A stretch of 64,000 nt of DNA from Avispirillum sp959601495 (lineage in GTDB: Bacteria > Bacillota > Clostridia > Oscillospirales > CAG-272). A program made the translations under genes and the position numbers. This document shows positions 41,494 to 48,340 of this stretch, piece by piece. The notes beneath the pieces are model-generated. The model saw only the letters and a program-made list of their open reading frames with translations, was not told the DNA's origin and made no database searches. The stretch covers positions 62,001 to 126,000 of the forward strand of contig CAUGPT010000001.1 in the NCBI GenBank assembly GCA_959601495.1, given 5' to 3'. Numbering within the stretch: the first letter of the stretch is position 1; every line of letters starts with the position of its first letter.

Positions 41494-41766
41494 TTAATCC
41501 TCGCTTTCTGTATAACTCGCGTTTTCGTGCTTGATTTCTTTCATATACTCGTCTGCCTGGATAGCTGCCGAGGTAAAGCTGTTGTTTTTCCACCAAGCCC
41601 AAAGCGTAGCCGCTACGGTGGCGGCAGCCGTGAGCATAGAGTACAGCTCGTCCTCTGCAAAGGGCAGCGGGTTTTTGCCGAGCATAGTTAAAACCTGGTT
41701 AAGCAGCGTTACCACAAGCACAATAGTACGTACTACGGTTTCAACCGATACTTTCTTTTTCTCCAT
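41494..41766 (-). CDS. Phage holin (phi LC3-like)
   Basis: A 90-residue protein with two hydrophobic helices (TIVLVVTLLNQVLTMLG and MLTAAATVAATLWAWW) and a charged C-terminus ending EIKHENASYTESED, the layout of phi LC3-type holins. It would release the amidase encoded seven bases downstream at the time of lysis. The preceding gene encodes a second small membrane protein. Confidence 0.88.
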   Translation of the reverse strand: MEKKKVSVETVVRTIVLVVTLLNQVLTMLGKNPLPFAEDELYSMLTAAATVAATLWAWWKNNSFTSAAIQADEYMKEIKHENASYTESED

Positions 41767-41770
41767 TGTA

Positions 41771-42085
41771 TTATTTTCCTCCTTTCTCGGTTTGCTCCTT
41801 GTGCGGCTCTGTCGGCAGCTCCATAATATCGTGATATAATTCTGTCGCTACGTCATTACCGCCGAGGGCGTGATATGCTTTATATGCCCTTGTGAGTGCC
41901 TCTTTTGCATAAAGAGGGCAATAACCGCGCTCGGTATACTTATCGTATGAGCGGATTATTTCAGCTCGCAAAAGGCATTGTAAGCCGTTTTTAATTGCCT
42001 TGAGCTTAATTAGCATAGTGCCCGCAAATGTTACGGCACCGCCGCAAAGAAACGGTATAAGCCAGGATAAAAACGTATCTAACAT
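41771..42085 (-). CDS. Phage membrane protein next to the holin
   Basis: A 104-residue protein with one N-terminal helix (FLSWLIPFLCGGAVTFAGTML) and a soluble part (RSYDKYTERGYCPLYAKEAL, YHALGGNDVATELYHDIM). I recognise the pattern as common in Firmicutes phage lysis cassettes but know of no proven role; it could be an antiholin or an accessory lysis protein. Confidence 0.75.
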   Translation of the reverse strand: MLDTFLSWLIPFLCGGAVTFAGTMLIKLKAIKNGLQCLLRAEIIRSYDKYTERGYCPLYAKEALTRAYKAYHALGGNDVATELYHDIMELPTEPHKEQTEKGGK

Positions 42086-42098
42086 AGCCTCCGCCTCC

Positions 42099-42278
42099 TT
42101 AAAGCTCTTTTTCGCAGCGGGCGAGAGTGTCCGCTGCCTGTTTTCTCATTTCGGCAAGGTCAGCCGCTACGCTTTCGGCAATTTCTGCTTGAGCGATAGC
42201 CTCGGCTTGCTTTTGTATAATATCCGCTTGCAGCCTTGCCACGCTGCAAAGCTCCTCTATAAGCTCATAATTTCCCAT
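42099..42278 (-). CDS. Small coiled-coil phage protein
   Basis: A 59-residue, highly charged and probably coiled-coil protein (MGNYELIEELCSVARLQADI, rich in Ala, Glu, Gln). Its ATG shares one base with the preceding stop (TAATG), so it is translationally coupled. Its stop is followed by AAGGAGG for the next gene. Function unknown. Confidence 0.75.
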   Translation of the reverse strand: MGNYELIEELCSVARLQADIIQKQAEAIAQAEIAESVAADLAEMRKQAADTLARCEKEL

Positions 42279-42673
42279 TACTCGCCCTCTGTCCCGTCGT
42301 TCTCAACCTCGGGAGGGGCGGGGAAAGTAACATTAAACGGAAAGCCCTCTTGTTCGGGGAGGTCGCGGAGCGCCTGGCGATATATTGCCCAGGCTCCCGT
42401 AATAATTTCTCCGAGCGATTTTAAGAACGAAAGCCAGGCGGTAAAAGAGGTCCCGCTCGGCACGCTGATATTAAAGCGGTCGAGAGCTACGCGGCTATCG
42501 GTTTCGTTAAGGAGTTTATCGCGGATTTTGCGGGCAAACGCTGCCGCGTCCTCCTCGTTGAGTTCCTCGCAAGCTCGCTTATATGCCGCTTGCAGTACCT
42601 CCATTGTTTCCGCTTTCTGCGCCGCTGCCATTGCCTCCGCCTGTGCGAGTCTTTTATAGATATTCTCTTGCAT
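42278..42673 (-). CDS. Phage protein of unknown function, XkdW-like position
   Basis: A 131-residue protein with an N-terminal helix (YKRLAQAEAMAAAQKAETME) and a C-terminal region with ITGAWAIYRQALRDLPEQEG, reminiscent of XkdW-type proteins found after tail fibres. It overlaps the 3' end of the reverse transcriptase gene by 20 bp. I infer a tail-fibre-related role from position only. Confidence 0.65.
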   Translation of the reverse strand: MQENIYKRLAQAEAMAAAQKAETMEVLQAAYKRACEELNEEDAAAFARKIRDKLLNETDSRVALDRFNISVPSGTSFTAWLSFLKSLGEIITGAWAIYRQALRDLPEQEGFPFNVTFPAPPEVENDGTEGE

Positions 42674-43754
42674 TGTATATTGCCTCCATATTCTTAAAAT
42701 AATTTATCATTTTGAGCCGCTCGTGGTAGGTATCTCCGCGGGCGGCATTTGCAAGCCAGGAAACGAGCGACTCGTGCGCCGTCCCTGGCGCATACTCTCC
42801 GCGGCGCTCTTTTGCGTATAGCTTTTTGAGCTTGCGGCGCTGCTTGCTCTGTTTCTTTTTACCCATTTTGCGGATTATCGCGCCCGTATCGGTAACGATA
42901 AACCGCCATTGTAGGAGCTTTACTCCCTGGCGCAATGGGTAAAGCGCCGTTTTATCGTTGAGCTGTAAGCCGAGGGCGAATAGGCGCGCCTCGATTTCCT
43001 TTTTGCATTGTCGCAAATACTCTTTGTCCTCGTGTACTAAAATAAAGTCGTCCATATATCGGATATAATGCTTTATTCTCAACCGCTCCTTTATGAAATG
43101 GTCGAGGTCGTCCAGGACGGCGAGAGCTACAAGCTGCGATACCTGGGAGCCGAGCCCTAACCCGATTTTTCCGAAAGAGTCCACAATTTCGCAAGCCCGC
43201 TCCGCAATTTGAGTATCTGTAACCCGCTTGCGTATTGCCGCCTTTGCTACGTCGTGCCGTATGCTTTGGAAATAATGCCGTATATCACATTTAAGCACCC
43301 AACCGTCGCAACCGTGCGCGATATAATACCGCCGCAAATGTGCGGTCATACGGTTTAGCGTATAGTCTACGCCGCGCCCCTTGAGGCAAGCGCAATTATC
43401 TGTTATAAAGGATTTTGTAATCTGCTCATAAAAGCCGTTGTCGCAGAGCGAACGCTGAAATTGTCGGTCTTTTAACCTTGTGGCTACAATGTCCCGACGT
43501 TTCGGCTCGTATATCGTGAAATGTTGGTATCGGTCTATTTTGTACGTACCGTTAAGCAGCGTTTGCCGCAAACGATAGGTATTTTTAAGCGCGTTACCCT
43601 CATATCCTACGGTACTATCTTTCCAACGGATATTACGGCAGCTCTCTTTTAAGCCTTTATACAGATTATCAAAGGAAATTACTTGCTCGTATGCCATAAG
43701 AAAAGCGGACGCATATAAAAGGACTACCCCGCGAGGTACCTTTGTCGCCCGCAA
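42654..43754 (-). CDS. DGR reverse transcriptase
   Basis: A 366-residue reverse transcriptase of the diversity-generating retroelement type. It copies the TR RNA with adenine-directed errors. Motif A is VLKCDIRHYF (Asp157), motif C is IRYMDDFIL (YMDD at 233-236), and the DGR-typical G-x3-SQ motif is LGSQVSQ at 201-207. It starts with TTG 43754, which has AAAGGAGG five bases upstream; the ATG at 43697 has no SD. There is no nuclease or maturase domain, and no msr/msd-like sequence, so it is not a retron. Confidence 0.95.
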   Translation of the reverse strand: MRATKVPRGVVLLYASAFLMAYEQVISFDNLYKGLKESCRNIRWKDSTVGYEGNALKNTYRLRQTLLNGTYKIDRYQHFTIYEPKRRDIVATRLKDRQFQRSLCDNGFYEQITKSFITDNCACLKGRGVDYTLNRMTAHLRRYYIAHGCDGWVLKCDIRHYFQSIRHDVAKAAIRKRVTDTQIAERACEIVDSFGKIGLGLGSQVSQLVALAVLDDLDHFIKERLRIKHYIRYMDDFILVHEDKEYLRQCKKEIEARLFALGLQLNDKTALYPLRQGVKLLQWRFIVTDTGAIIRKMGKKKQSKQRRKLKKLYAKERRGEYAPGTAHESLVSWLANAARGDTYHERLKMINYFKNMEAIYNAREYL

Positions 43755-43842
43755 TATTTCCTCCTTTCGGAGTTAGGACGGTCGCTCCTTGTGTGAGCTG
43801 TGCTGCTTTGGTCTTTCGACTACTTGAATACTGACTAATCCC

Positions 43843-43971
43843 ACAATCGGGGGCTACGCCGTTACCGTTGTACGCATTGTTGTTGTTCACTTCGCCCGAG
43901 GAGTTGACAATGCGCGCGTTGTTCGCGTTGGACGGGTTAGGAGAACGCAACCAAGCGTTACGCGCCGTACC
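43843..43971 (-). repeat. DGR template repeat (TR)
   Basis: 129 bp, 116 of which match the VR at 44470-44598. On the coding (minus) strand it has 31 adenines, many in AAC/AAT codons. All 13 differences from the VR fall on these adenines and none on the other 98 bases. It lies between avd and the RT gene, the usual TR location. The reading frame through it is not a gene. Confidence 0.97.
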
Positions 43972-43996
43972 GCAAATATAGCAACCGCCCTATGAT

Positions 43997-44404
43997 TTAT
44001 TTTTGATATTTTTCTTTATCCGACTTAATCCAGGCTTTCAAGAGGTCGTCGGTTTTGAGTATTAAGCCCGTCCAATACTCTACTTGATTTCCCGATATGT
44101 AGCCCGCGTCGTATGCGTCGTCCGCCAGGTCTAAAAGCGCGTCGAGGTGCGCGTGCGCCTTGACTTGCTCCATACGGCGGTATGTGTACTCCTCGTCGTT
44201 TGTTACAAATACGGAGTTTGCGTGCCGAATACATACGCACGCCTCCCGTATTTCGTTTACTATCGGAGAGGCATATATCCACCGTGTAGACTTTGGAAAA
44301 TGTTTCTCCGATTTTATCAGCCCGAGGGTGTATTTCTTGAGCTCCCGCGCTTTGTTAAGCACTTGCAGCTTTCCCTCGCCGCGGTCGCCTTTTCGCACAC
44401 TCAT
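43997..44404 (-). CDS. avd: DGR accessory variability determinant (Avd)
   Basis: A 135-residue helical protein of the Avd/four-helix-bundle (S23-like) type that binds the RT and the TR RNA. The helices are KLQVLNKARELKKYTLGLI, SPIVNEIREACVCIRHANSV, RMEQVKAHAHLDALLDLADD and SGNQVEYWTGLILKTDDLL. GGAGG precedes its ATG. It lies between target gene and TR, matching the canonical target-avd-TR-RT order. Confidence 0.92.
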   Translation of the reverse strand: MSVRKGDRGEGKLQVLNKARELKKYTLGLIKSEKHFPKSTRWIYASPIVNEIREACVCIRHANSVFVTNDEEYTYRRMEQVKAHAHLDALLDLADDAYDAGYISGNQVEYWTGLILKTDDLLKAWIKSDKEKYQK

Positions 44405-44431
44405 ATAAAAACCTCCTTTTAATCGCTTTTC

Positions 44432-44449
44432 CCGCCTCTACCGAGGCGG
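44432..44449 (-). promoter_or_regulatory. DGR hairpin downstream of VR
   Basis: On the coding strand a 7-bp GC-rich stem, CCGCCTC/GAGGCGG, encloses loop GGTA. It lies 20 bp after the VR and just after the target stop codon. Phage DGRs are known to have such a hairpin with a GRNA-type tetraloop that promotes target recognition; GGTA fits GRNA. Confidence 0.75.
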
Positions 44450-44457
44450 ATTTGCGA

Positions 44458-46329
44458 TTATGCGATTATACAAGCGGGGGCTACGCCGTAACCGTTGTAC
44501 GCACCGGTGCTGCTCACTTCGCCCGAGGAGTTGACAATGCGCGCGTGGGACGCGTAGGACGGGTAAGGAGAACGCAACCAAGCGTGACGCGCCGTACCCG
44601 CCGCGTCGCGTTTGATACGCTCGGTCGCCGTCAAACCGTTATAATATTCGAGCTGCGTACCGTCTTTGTAGCTTGCGCTGTCCCAGTCCCCGAAAATTTC
44701 GGGGCGGGAGAGTAGGAAAAACTTATCCGCTTTAAGGCTGTAAAGCTGATTGATAGCAAAAGCCGCACCGTCGAGGCTTTCAACCTCAAAGAGCGAATTT
44801 GTGCGGCAAGCAAGTACGGCGGGCTGCACGACCGCCAAGAAGTCGGCGGGCAAGCCGTGCATAAAACCGTTATAGCTTGTCGCCCAGGACGCGGGACGGT
44901 CAAATACGTTAGTAGGAGTCCAAACCGAGCCCGCTACGGCGGCGCTATTAAGCCATTGACGGACGGCGGATTGAGCGTAGTTATTGCTGCCGAAAATAGC
45001 GCGGTGCATATGGTTTACGTTAGGGCTGCTCCCGTTCGTTGTACCGAGGCTTGTACCCTCGGAGCCCTCCGTAAGAGTAACGGTTTCAAGTGCCGTTGTC
45101 GTAGTCTTATTTGCATAGCTTTTAACGCTTTTGCCCTCGAGGGTAGCGTTATAGGTCATAGCAAATACGAGCTGACCGCCCACGGGGAGCGCCTTTGTAA
45201 GCTCAAATTGAAACGTTTTGCCGTTGTCGGCGGTGTACCAGGCTTGATTTGCAATCGTGATGTTATAAGTGCCCGCCGCGAGTCCGAGTTCCGCAAAATA
45301 AAAAGCCTCGGTCGCGTCGTACTGTACCGCCTTTTGCGCCCCGCTCGACAAGCTGTAAACGTTCTTTGTTTCAAGCGTCATTGTATGCGTGAGCTTATTA
45401 TTTGCCGCTGTATGGTGGTCGTGCGCCCTCACAACCCATATAATATTTTGCGTAGTATCAGCGTCGAGGGTGGTAAACTCGTAGCCAACGGGAAAGAGTT
45501 TTTCTCCGAGTCCGAGGCGGACGGCGTTTTTAATATCCTCCCAGGTATTAACCGCTGTAAGCGTGTCAATATGTACGGTCGTTTGTTCTCCCTCTCGGTT
45601 GGTAACGGTAATGTCCGCTCCCGTTGTCGTTTGCGTAGCGGAGATATTAACGTTTTCCGCGCCCTCTGCTGCCTCTGCTGCCTCGTTAGCTGCTGCTGCC
45701 GCAGAGTTAGCCGCTCCCGCTGCGGTATTCGCTGCGGAGGCTGCGTTATTTGCGTTCGTTTTTGCGGTATTTGCACCGCTTGCGGCATTATTAGCCGCTG
45801 ACGCTGCCGAGGTCGCGTTTTGCGCGGCGGTATCGGCTCCGCCTGCCGCTGTTTCCGCTTTCGTTGCTGCTGCGTTTGCTGCCGCTGCCGCGGAATTAGC
45901 AGAGCCTACGGAGGTTTCAACCTTGCCGAGCGCGTCAATTAACGCGGGGTATTCGTCGGAGCTTGCGGGTGCGTCGGGGTTATAAGCTGCTCGCTTAATT
46001 TCAATATAGAAAATTTGCGAGCTTAAAAGGGAGTTACCCTTGTAAAGCCCGATTTCCGCAACGGCAGTACCCGCGACGGCGAGCGTTTGCTCCGTGAGCT
46101 CGACTTTGATAACGCCGTTTGCAATCGTTGCCGTTTTGAGTACGGTATGACCGTCGGGCTTTGTAAGCTGCAAGCGAGCAGTTACTCCACTTTCGAGCGT
46201 GTAATCCTTGCCGCACTCGAGGGGCACAATTTCAACAAAGCGGCTCTCCTTGTCGTACTGCTTTGCAAAAATCGTAATAGGGAGTGTATCGCGTCCAAAG
46301 TCAAGCGCGATAGAGTGTGTAAGTTGCAT
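44458..46329 (-). CDS. DGR-diversified receptor-binding protein (BppU-like N-terminus, C-type-lectin-like C-terminus)
   Basis: A 623-residue baseplate/tail protein. Residues 1 to 120 resemble the BppU N-terminal domain (LDFGRDTLPITIFAKQYDKE, YIEIKRAAYNPDAPAS). Residues about 135-225 are an Ala-rich coiled coil (AANAAATKAETAAGG repeats). A central beta region follows. The end is a formylglycine-enzyme/C-type-lectin-like domain (SLKADKFFLLSRPEIFGDWD, AWLRSP, ARIVNSSGEV, AYNGYGVAP), the fold in which DGRs display variable residues. The VR sits at its very end. It should decide host receptor binding. Confidence 0.92.
   Translation of the reverse strand: MQLTHSIALDFGRDTLPITIFAKQYDKESRFVEIVPLECGKDYTLESGVTARLQLTKPDGHTVLKTATIANGVIKVELTEQTLAVAGTAVAEIGLYKGNSLLSSQIFYIEIKRAAYNPDAPASSDEYPALIDALGKVETSVGSANSAAAAANAAATKAETAAGGADTAAQNATSAASAANNAASGANTAKTNANNAASAANTAAGAANSAAAAANEAAEAAEGAENVNISATQTTTGADITVTNREGEQTTVHIDTLTAVNTWEDIKNAVRLGLGEKLFPVGYEFTTLDADTTQNIIWVVRAHDHHTAANNKLTHTMTLETKNVYSLSSGAQKAVQYDATEAFYFAELGLAAGTYNITIANQAWYTADNGKTFQFELTKALPVGGQLVFAMTYNATLEGKSVKSYANKTTTTALETVTLTEGSEGTSLGTTNGSSPNVNHMHRAIFGSNNYAQSAVRQWLNSAAVAGSVWTPTNVFDRPASWATSYNGFMHGLPADFLAVVQPAVLACRTNSLFEVESLDGAAFAINQLYSLKADKFFLLSRPEIFGDWDSASYKDGTQLEYYNGLTATERIKRDAAGTARHAWLRSPYPSYASHARIVNSSGEVSSTGAYNGYGVAPACIIA
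44470..44598 (-). repeat. DGR variable repeat (VR)
   Basis: 129 bp coding for residues 578-620 of the receptor-binding protein. Relative to TR there are five A-to-C, four A-to-T and four A-to-G changes, affecting 11 residues (positions 582, 589, 592, 594, 595, 606-609, 614, 619; mostly Asn to His, Tyr, Ser, Thr or Gly). The 3' end (AGCCCCCG shared with TR) is the likely initiation-of-mutagenic-homology segment. Confidence 0.97.
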
Positions 46330-46345
46330 ATTGTTTCCTCCTTGC

Positions 46346-48328
46346 TTATTTCTCCGTCCAGGGAGTCCAGTTTGTATTAAAGATAAATGACCGTATATAA
46401 ACCTTGCAGCCCGCCGCCGTTGCGGTGTAACGCTGAATAAGGTTAAAGCCGTCAGTTGTCGAGAGTACCTCGAGATAACCCGCTCCGCCTGGCGGCGCGT
46501 TGCTTATTCCGCTTGTTGTAGGCGCAAAGAAAATACCGCCGTTTTTGTAGTTGTTAAAGTCGCCCTCGACGTGCCCTACATATCCCAGGACTATAACTCC
46601 GTTTGCGGCTATATTGCCGTCAACGTCGAGCGCCTGGGTGGGCTCCCGCTTATTTATGCCTACTTTTTTTCGGCGGAACGATATTAAGGGCGTGCCCTGC
46701 GATACGGTTATTGTTGCTGTGTCGCCCGTTAGGTTATCATAAACATAAAATCGCACATACCAGGAGTAATTAGCGTCCAGGCTTAACCATTCGTCCGACG
46801 TGAACGTAAAGCCGCTGTCGGTAAATGTTGCAAAGCTCGTTATATCGGTTAAAGAGCTATAAGCGCTCGCGTCTGTCCTCTTATACTGATAATAGAGCTT
46901 TCGCAGCGTGTTTTTATTGACGTTATTAACCTTAACGGGTGTAATATCTCCCTCGAGGGTTACTTGCGTTACGTCCTCAACCTCGTTTACGCGCCGCATA
47001 ATTGCGGTTGTTATGTCTATGCTTTCATAGGCTATAACCGTAATGTTTACCGTAGCCGAGGAAGTGTAGCCGCGGCTGTCGATTGCGGTAACGATTATAG
47101 GCACCGTCCCCGAGGTGTATATTTTGCCGACGTTCAGCGTTACGGTTGTGCTTGAGGCTATCGAGCCGCCCGCCGAAACGGAATAGCTCGAAATGGTTGC
47201 GCCGTTTTTAGCTGTTGCCGCTGACGCGGTAACTTGTAGCGTTGATACTGACTGTATCAAAATTTGATTATTTCCCGTAACTCCCGCCGCGGTGGTGTTC
47301 GTGTCCTTATAGGCAAACCCCGAAAATGTCGGTGCGGAGTTTGCCGCGGTCGTTTGTACCGTTGCCGTTTTGGTTGAGGTGCTCCCGATTTGTGAGGAGC
47401 CGCTGAAAGTCGAAAGCTCAAACGTGCCCGTAAAGCTCTTTTTTGCCGCCATATCCGCGAGGATAGACGAGCGCTGCGACGCTGTAAGGGTAATTGTATT
47501 TGAGCCGTTCGAGAGCGAAAGCTCCGTAAGGGTTAAAACGGTTGTGCCGCCGTCTTTTAATACGAGCTTGTGTTTGTAGCTCGTATCGTAAACGGTAGCC
47601 GAAAGCGTTATTTTTACCGTTGCATTATCTGCCGTTAATGTGCTTACGGAGGAGAGCACCGAGCCGCCGAGTGTCTTTATTGTTTTTGTGCCCGACCAGC
47701 CGACAACGTGATTATATTGTTTTCGCGCTCTAACTGCGATAGTATAAGACGTGTTCGGGGAAAGCCCCGTTATAGTGATACTGTTGCTCGTGCCCGCAGA
47801 GGTCGAATACTGCTTATAGCTGCCCCAGTTATTCGTTGTATAGTCCCATATATCGCACGTTGTAGACGCGGAGGCAGAGAGCTTTACGGAGTTTGCCGTT
47901 ATGTCTGATACGCTTATGCTGATAGACGGAGCCGAACGGTCTAACTTATCGAGAGAAACGGTTTGCTCCGCCGTAATCGTCCCGATAGATGTACCCGAGT
48001 ATGTGCCGCTAAATCGCCAGGAGGCGCCGAGGTAACAATTAGCGTTGCCGTTTCCGTCGTGATATACTGTTACGGTCTTTTGCGCTATGAGTTTCTTTTT
48101 CCACCCGCTCGAGGACTCGCTGATAGCTGCGGTCGAAAAATTGCTCGAATTGCCCGCAATGTTTATAACGCCGTCGTCCCTTGCGCCTACGTATAAATCC
48201 CAGTAAGACAAGTAAACTTTCAGCGTAACATTGCTGTAATTACCCGTAACGCTTTGGCTTGCGCTCCATTCACAATATAGCCCGAATGATTTTACGGGAT
48301 AGTTATAAAAACTACCGCTTAATGCCAT
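46346..48328 (-). CDS. Phage minor structural protein (DUF859-like) with FN3 domain
   Basis: A 660-residue tail fibre/appendage protein. The N-terminus (ALSGSFYNYPVKSFGLYCEW, SNVTLKVYLSYWDLYVGARD) matches DUF859-type minor structural proteins. A fibronectin type III-like domain follows (SPNTSYTIAVRARKQYNHVV), then repeated beta domains and a C-terminal segment GKINKREPTQALDVDGNIAANG-like that is common in fibres (KVGINKREPTQALDVDGNI). It lies between Tal and the DGR target; probably another adhesin. Confidence 0.82.
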   Translation of the reverse strand: MALSGSFYNYPVKSFGLYCEWSASQSVTGNYSNVTLKVYLSYWDLYVGARDDGVINIAGNSSNFSTAAISESSSGWKKKLIAQKTVTVYHDGNGNANCYLGASWRFSGTYSGTSIGTITAEQTVSLDKLDRSAPSISISVSDITANSVKLSASASTTCDIWDYTTNNWGSYKQYSTSAGTSNSITITGLSPNTSYTIAVRARKQYNHVVGWSGTKTIKTLGGSVLSSVSTLTADNATVKITLSATVYDTSYKHKLVLKDGGTTVLTLTELSLSNGSNTITLTASQRSSILADMAAKKSFTGTFELSTFSGSSQIGSTSTKTATVQTTAANSAPTFSGFAYKDTNTTAAGVTGNNQILIQSVSTLQVTASAATAKNGATISSYSVSAGGSIASSTTVTLNVGKIYTSGTVPIIVTAIDSRGYTSSATVNITVIAYESIDITTAIMRRVNEVEDVTQVTLEGDITPVKVNNVNKNTLRKLYYQYKRTDASAYSSLTDITSFATFTDSGFTFTSDEWLSLDANYSWYVRFYVYDNLTGDTATITVSQGTPLISFRRKKVGINKREPTQALDVDGNIAANGVIVLGYVGHVEGDFNNYKNGGIFFAPTTSGISNAPPGGAGYLEVLSTTDGFNLIQRYTATAAGCKVYIRSFIFNTNWTPWTEK

Positions 48329-48340
48329 AGCGTCGCCTCC

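Noticed and set aside
42654..43754. Retron or group II intron interpretation of the RT
   Set aside because: There is a TR/VR pair with adenine-specific differences and an Avd gene, with no msr/msd, maturase or intron RNA domains.
43669..43950. ORF through the TR (RSPNPSNANNARIVN...)
   Set aside because: It is the template repeat of the DGR, which is transcribed but not translated; no SD or start context.
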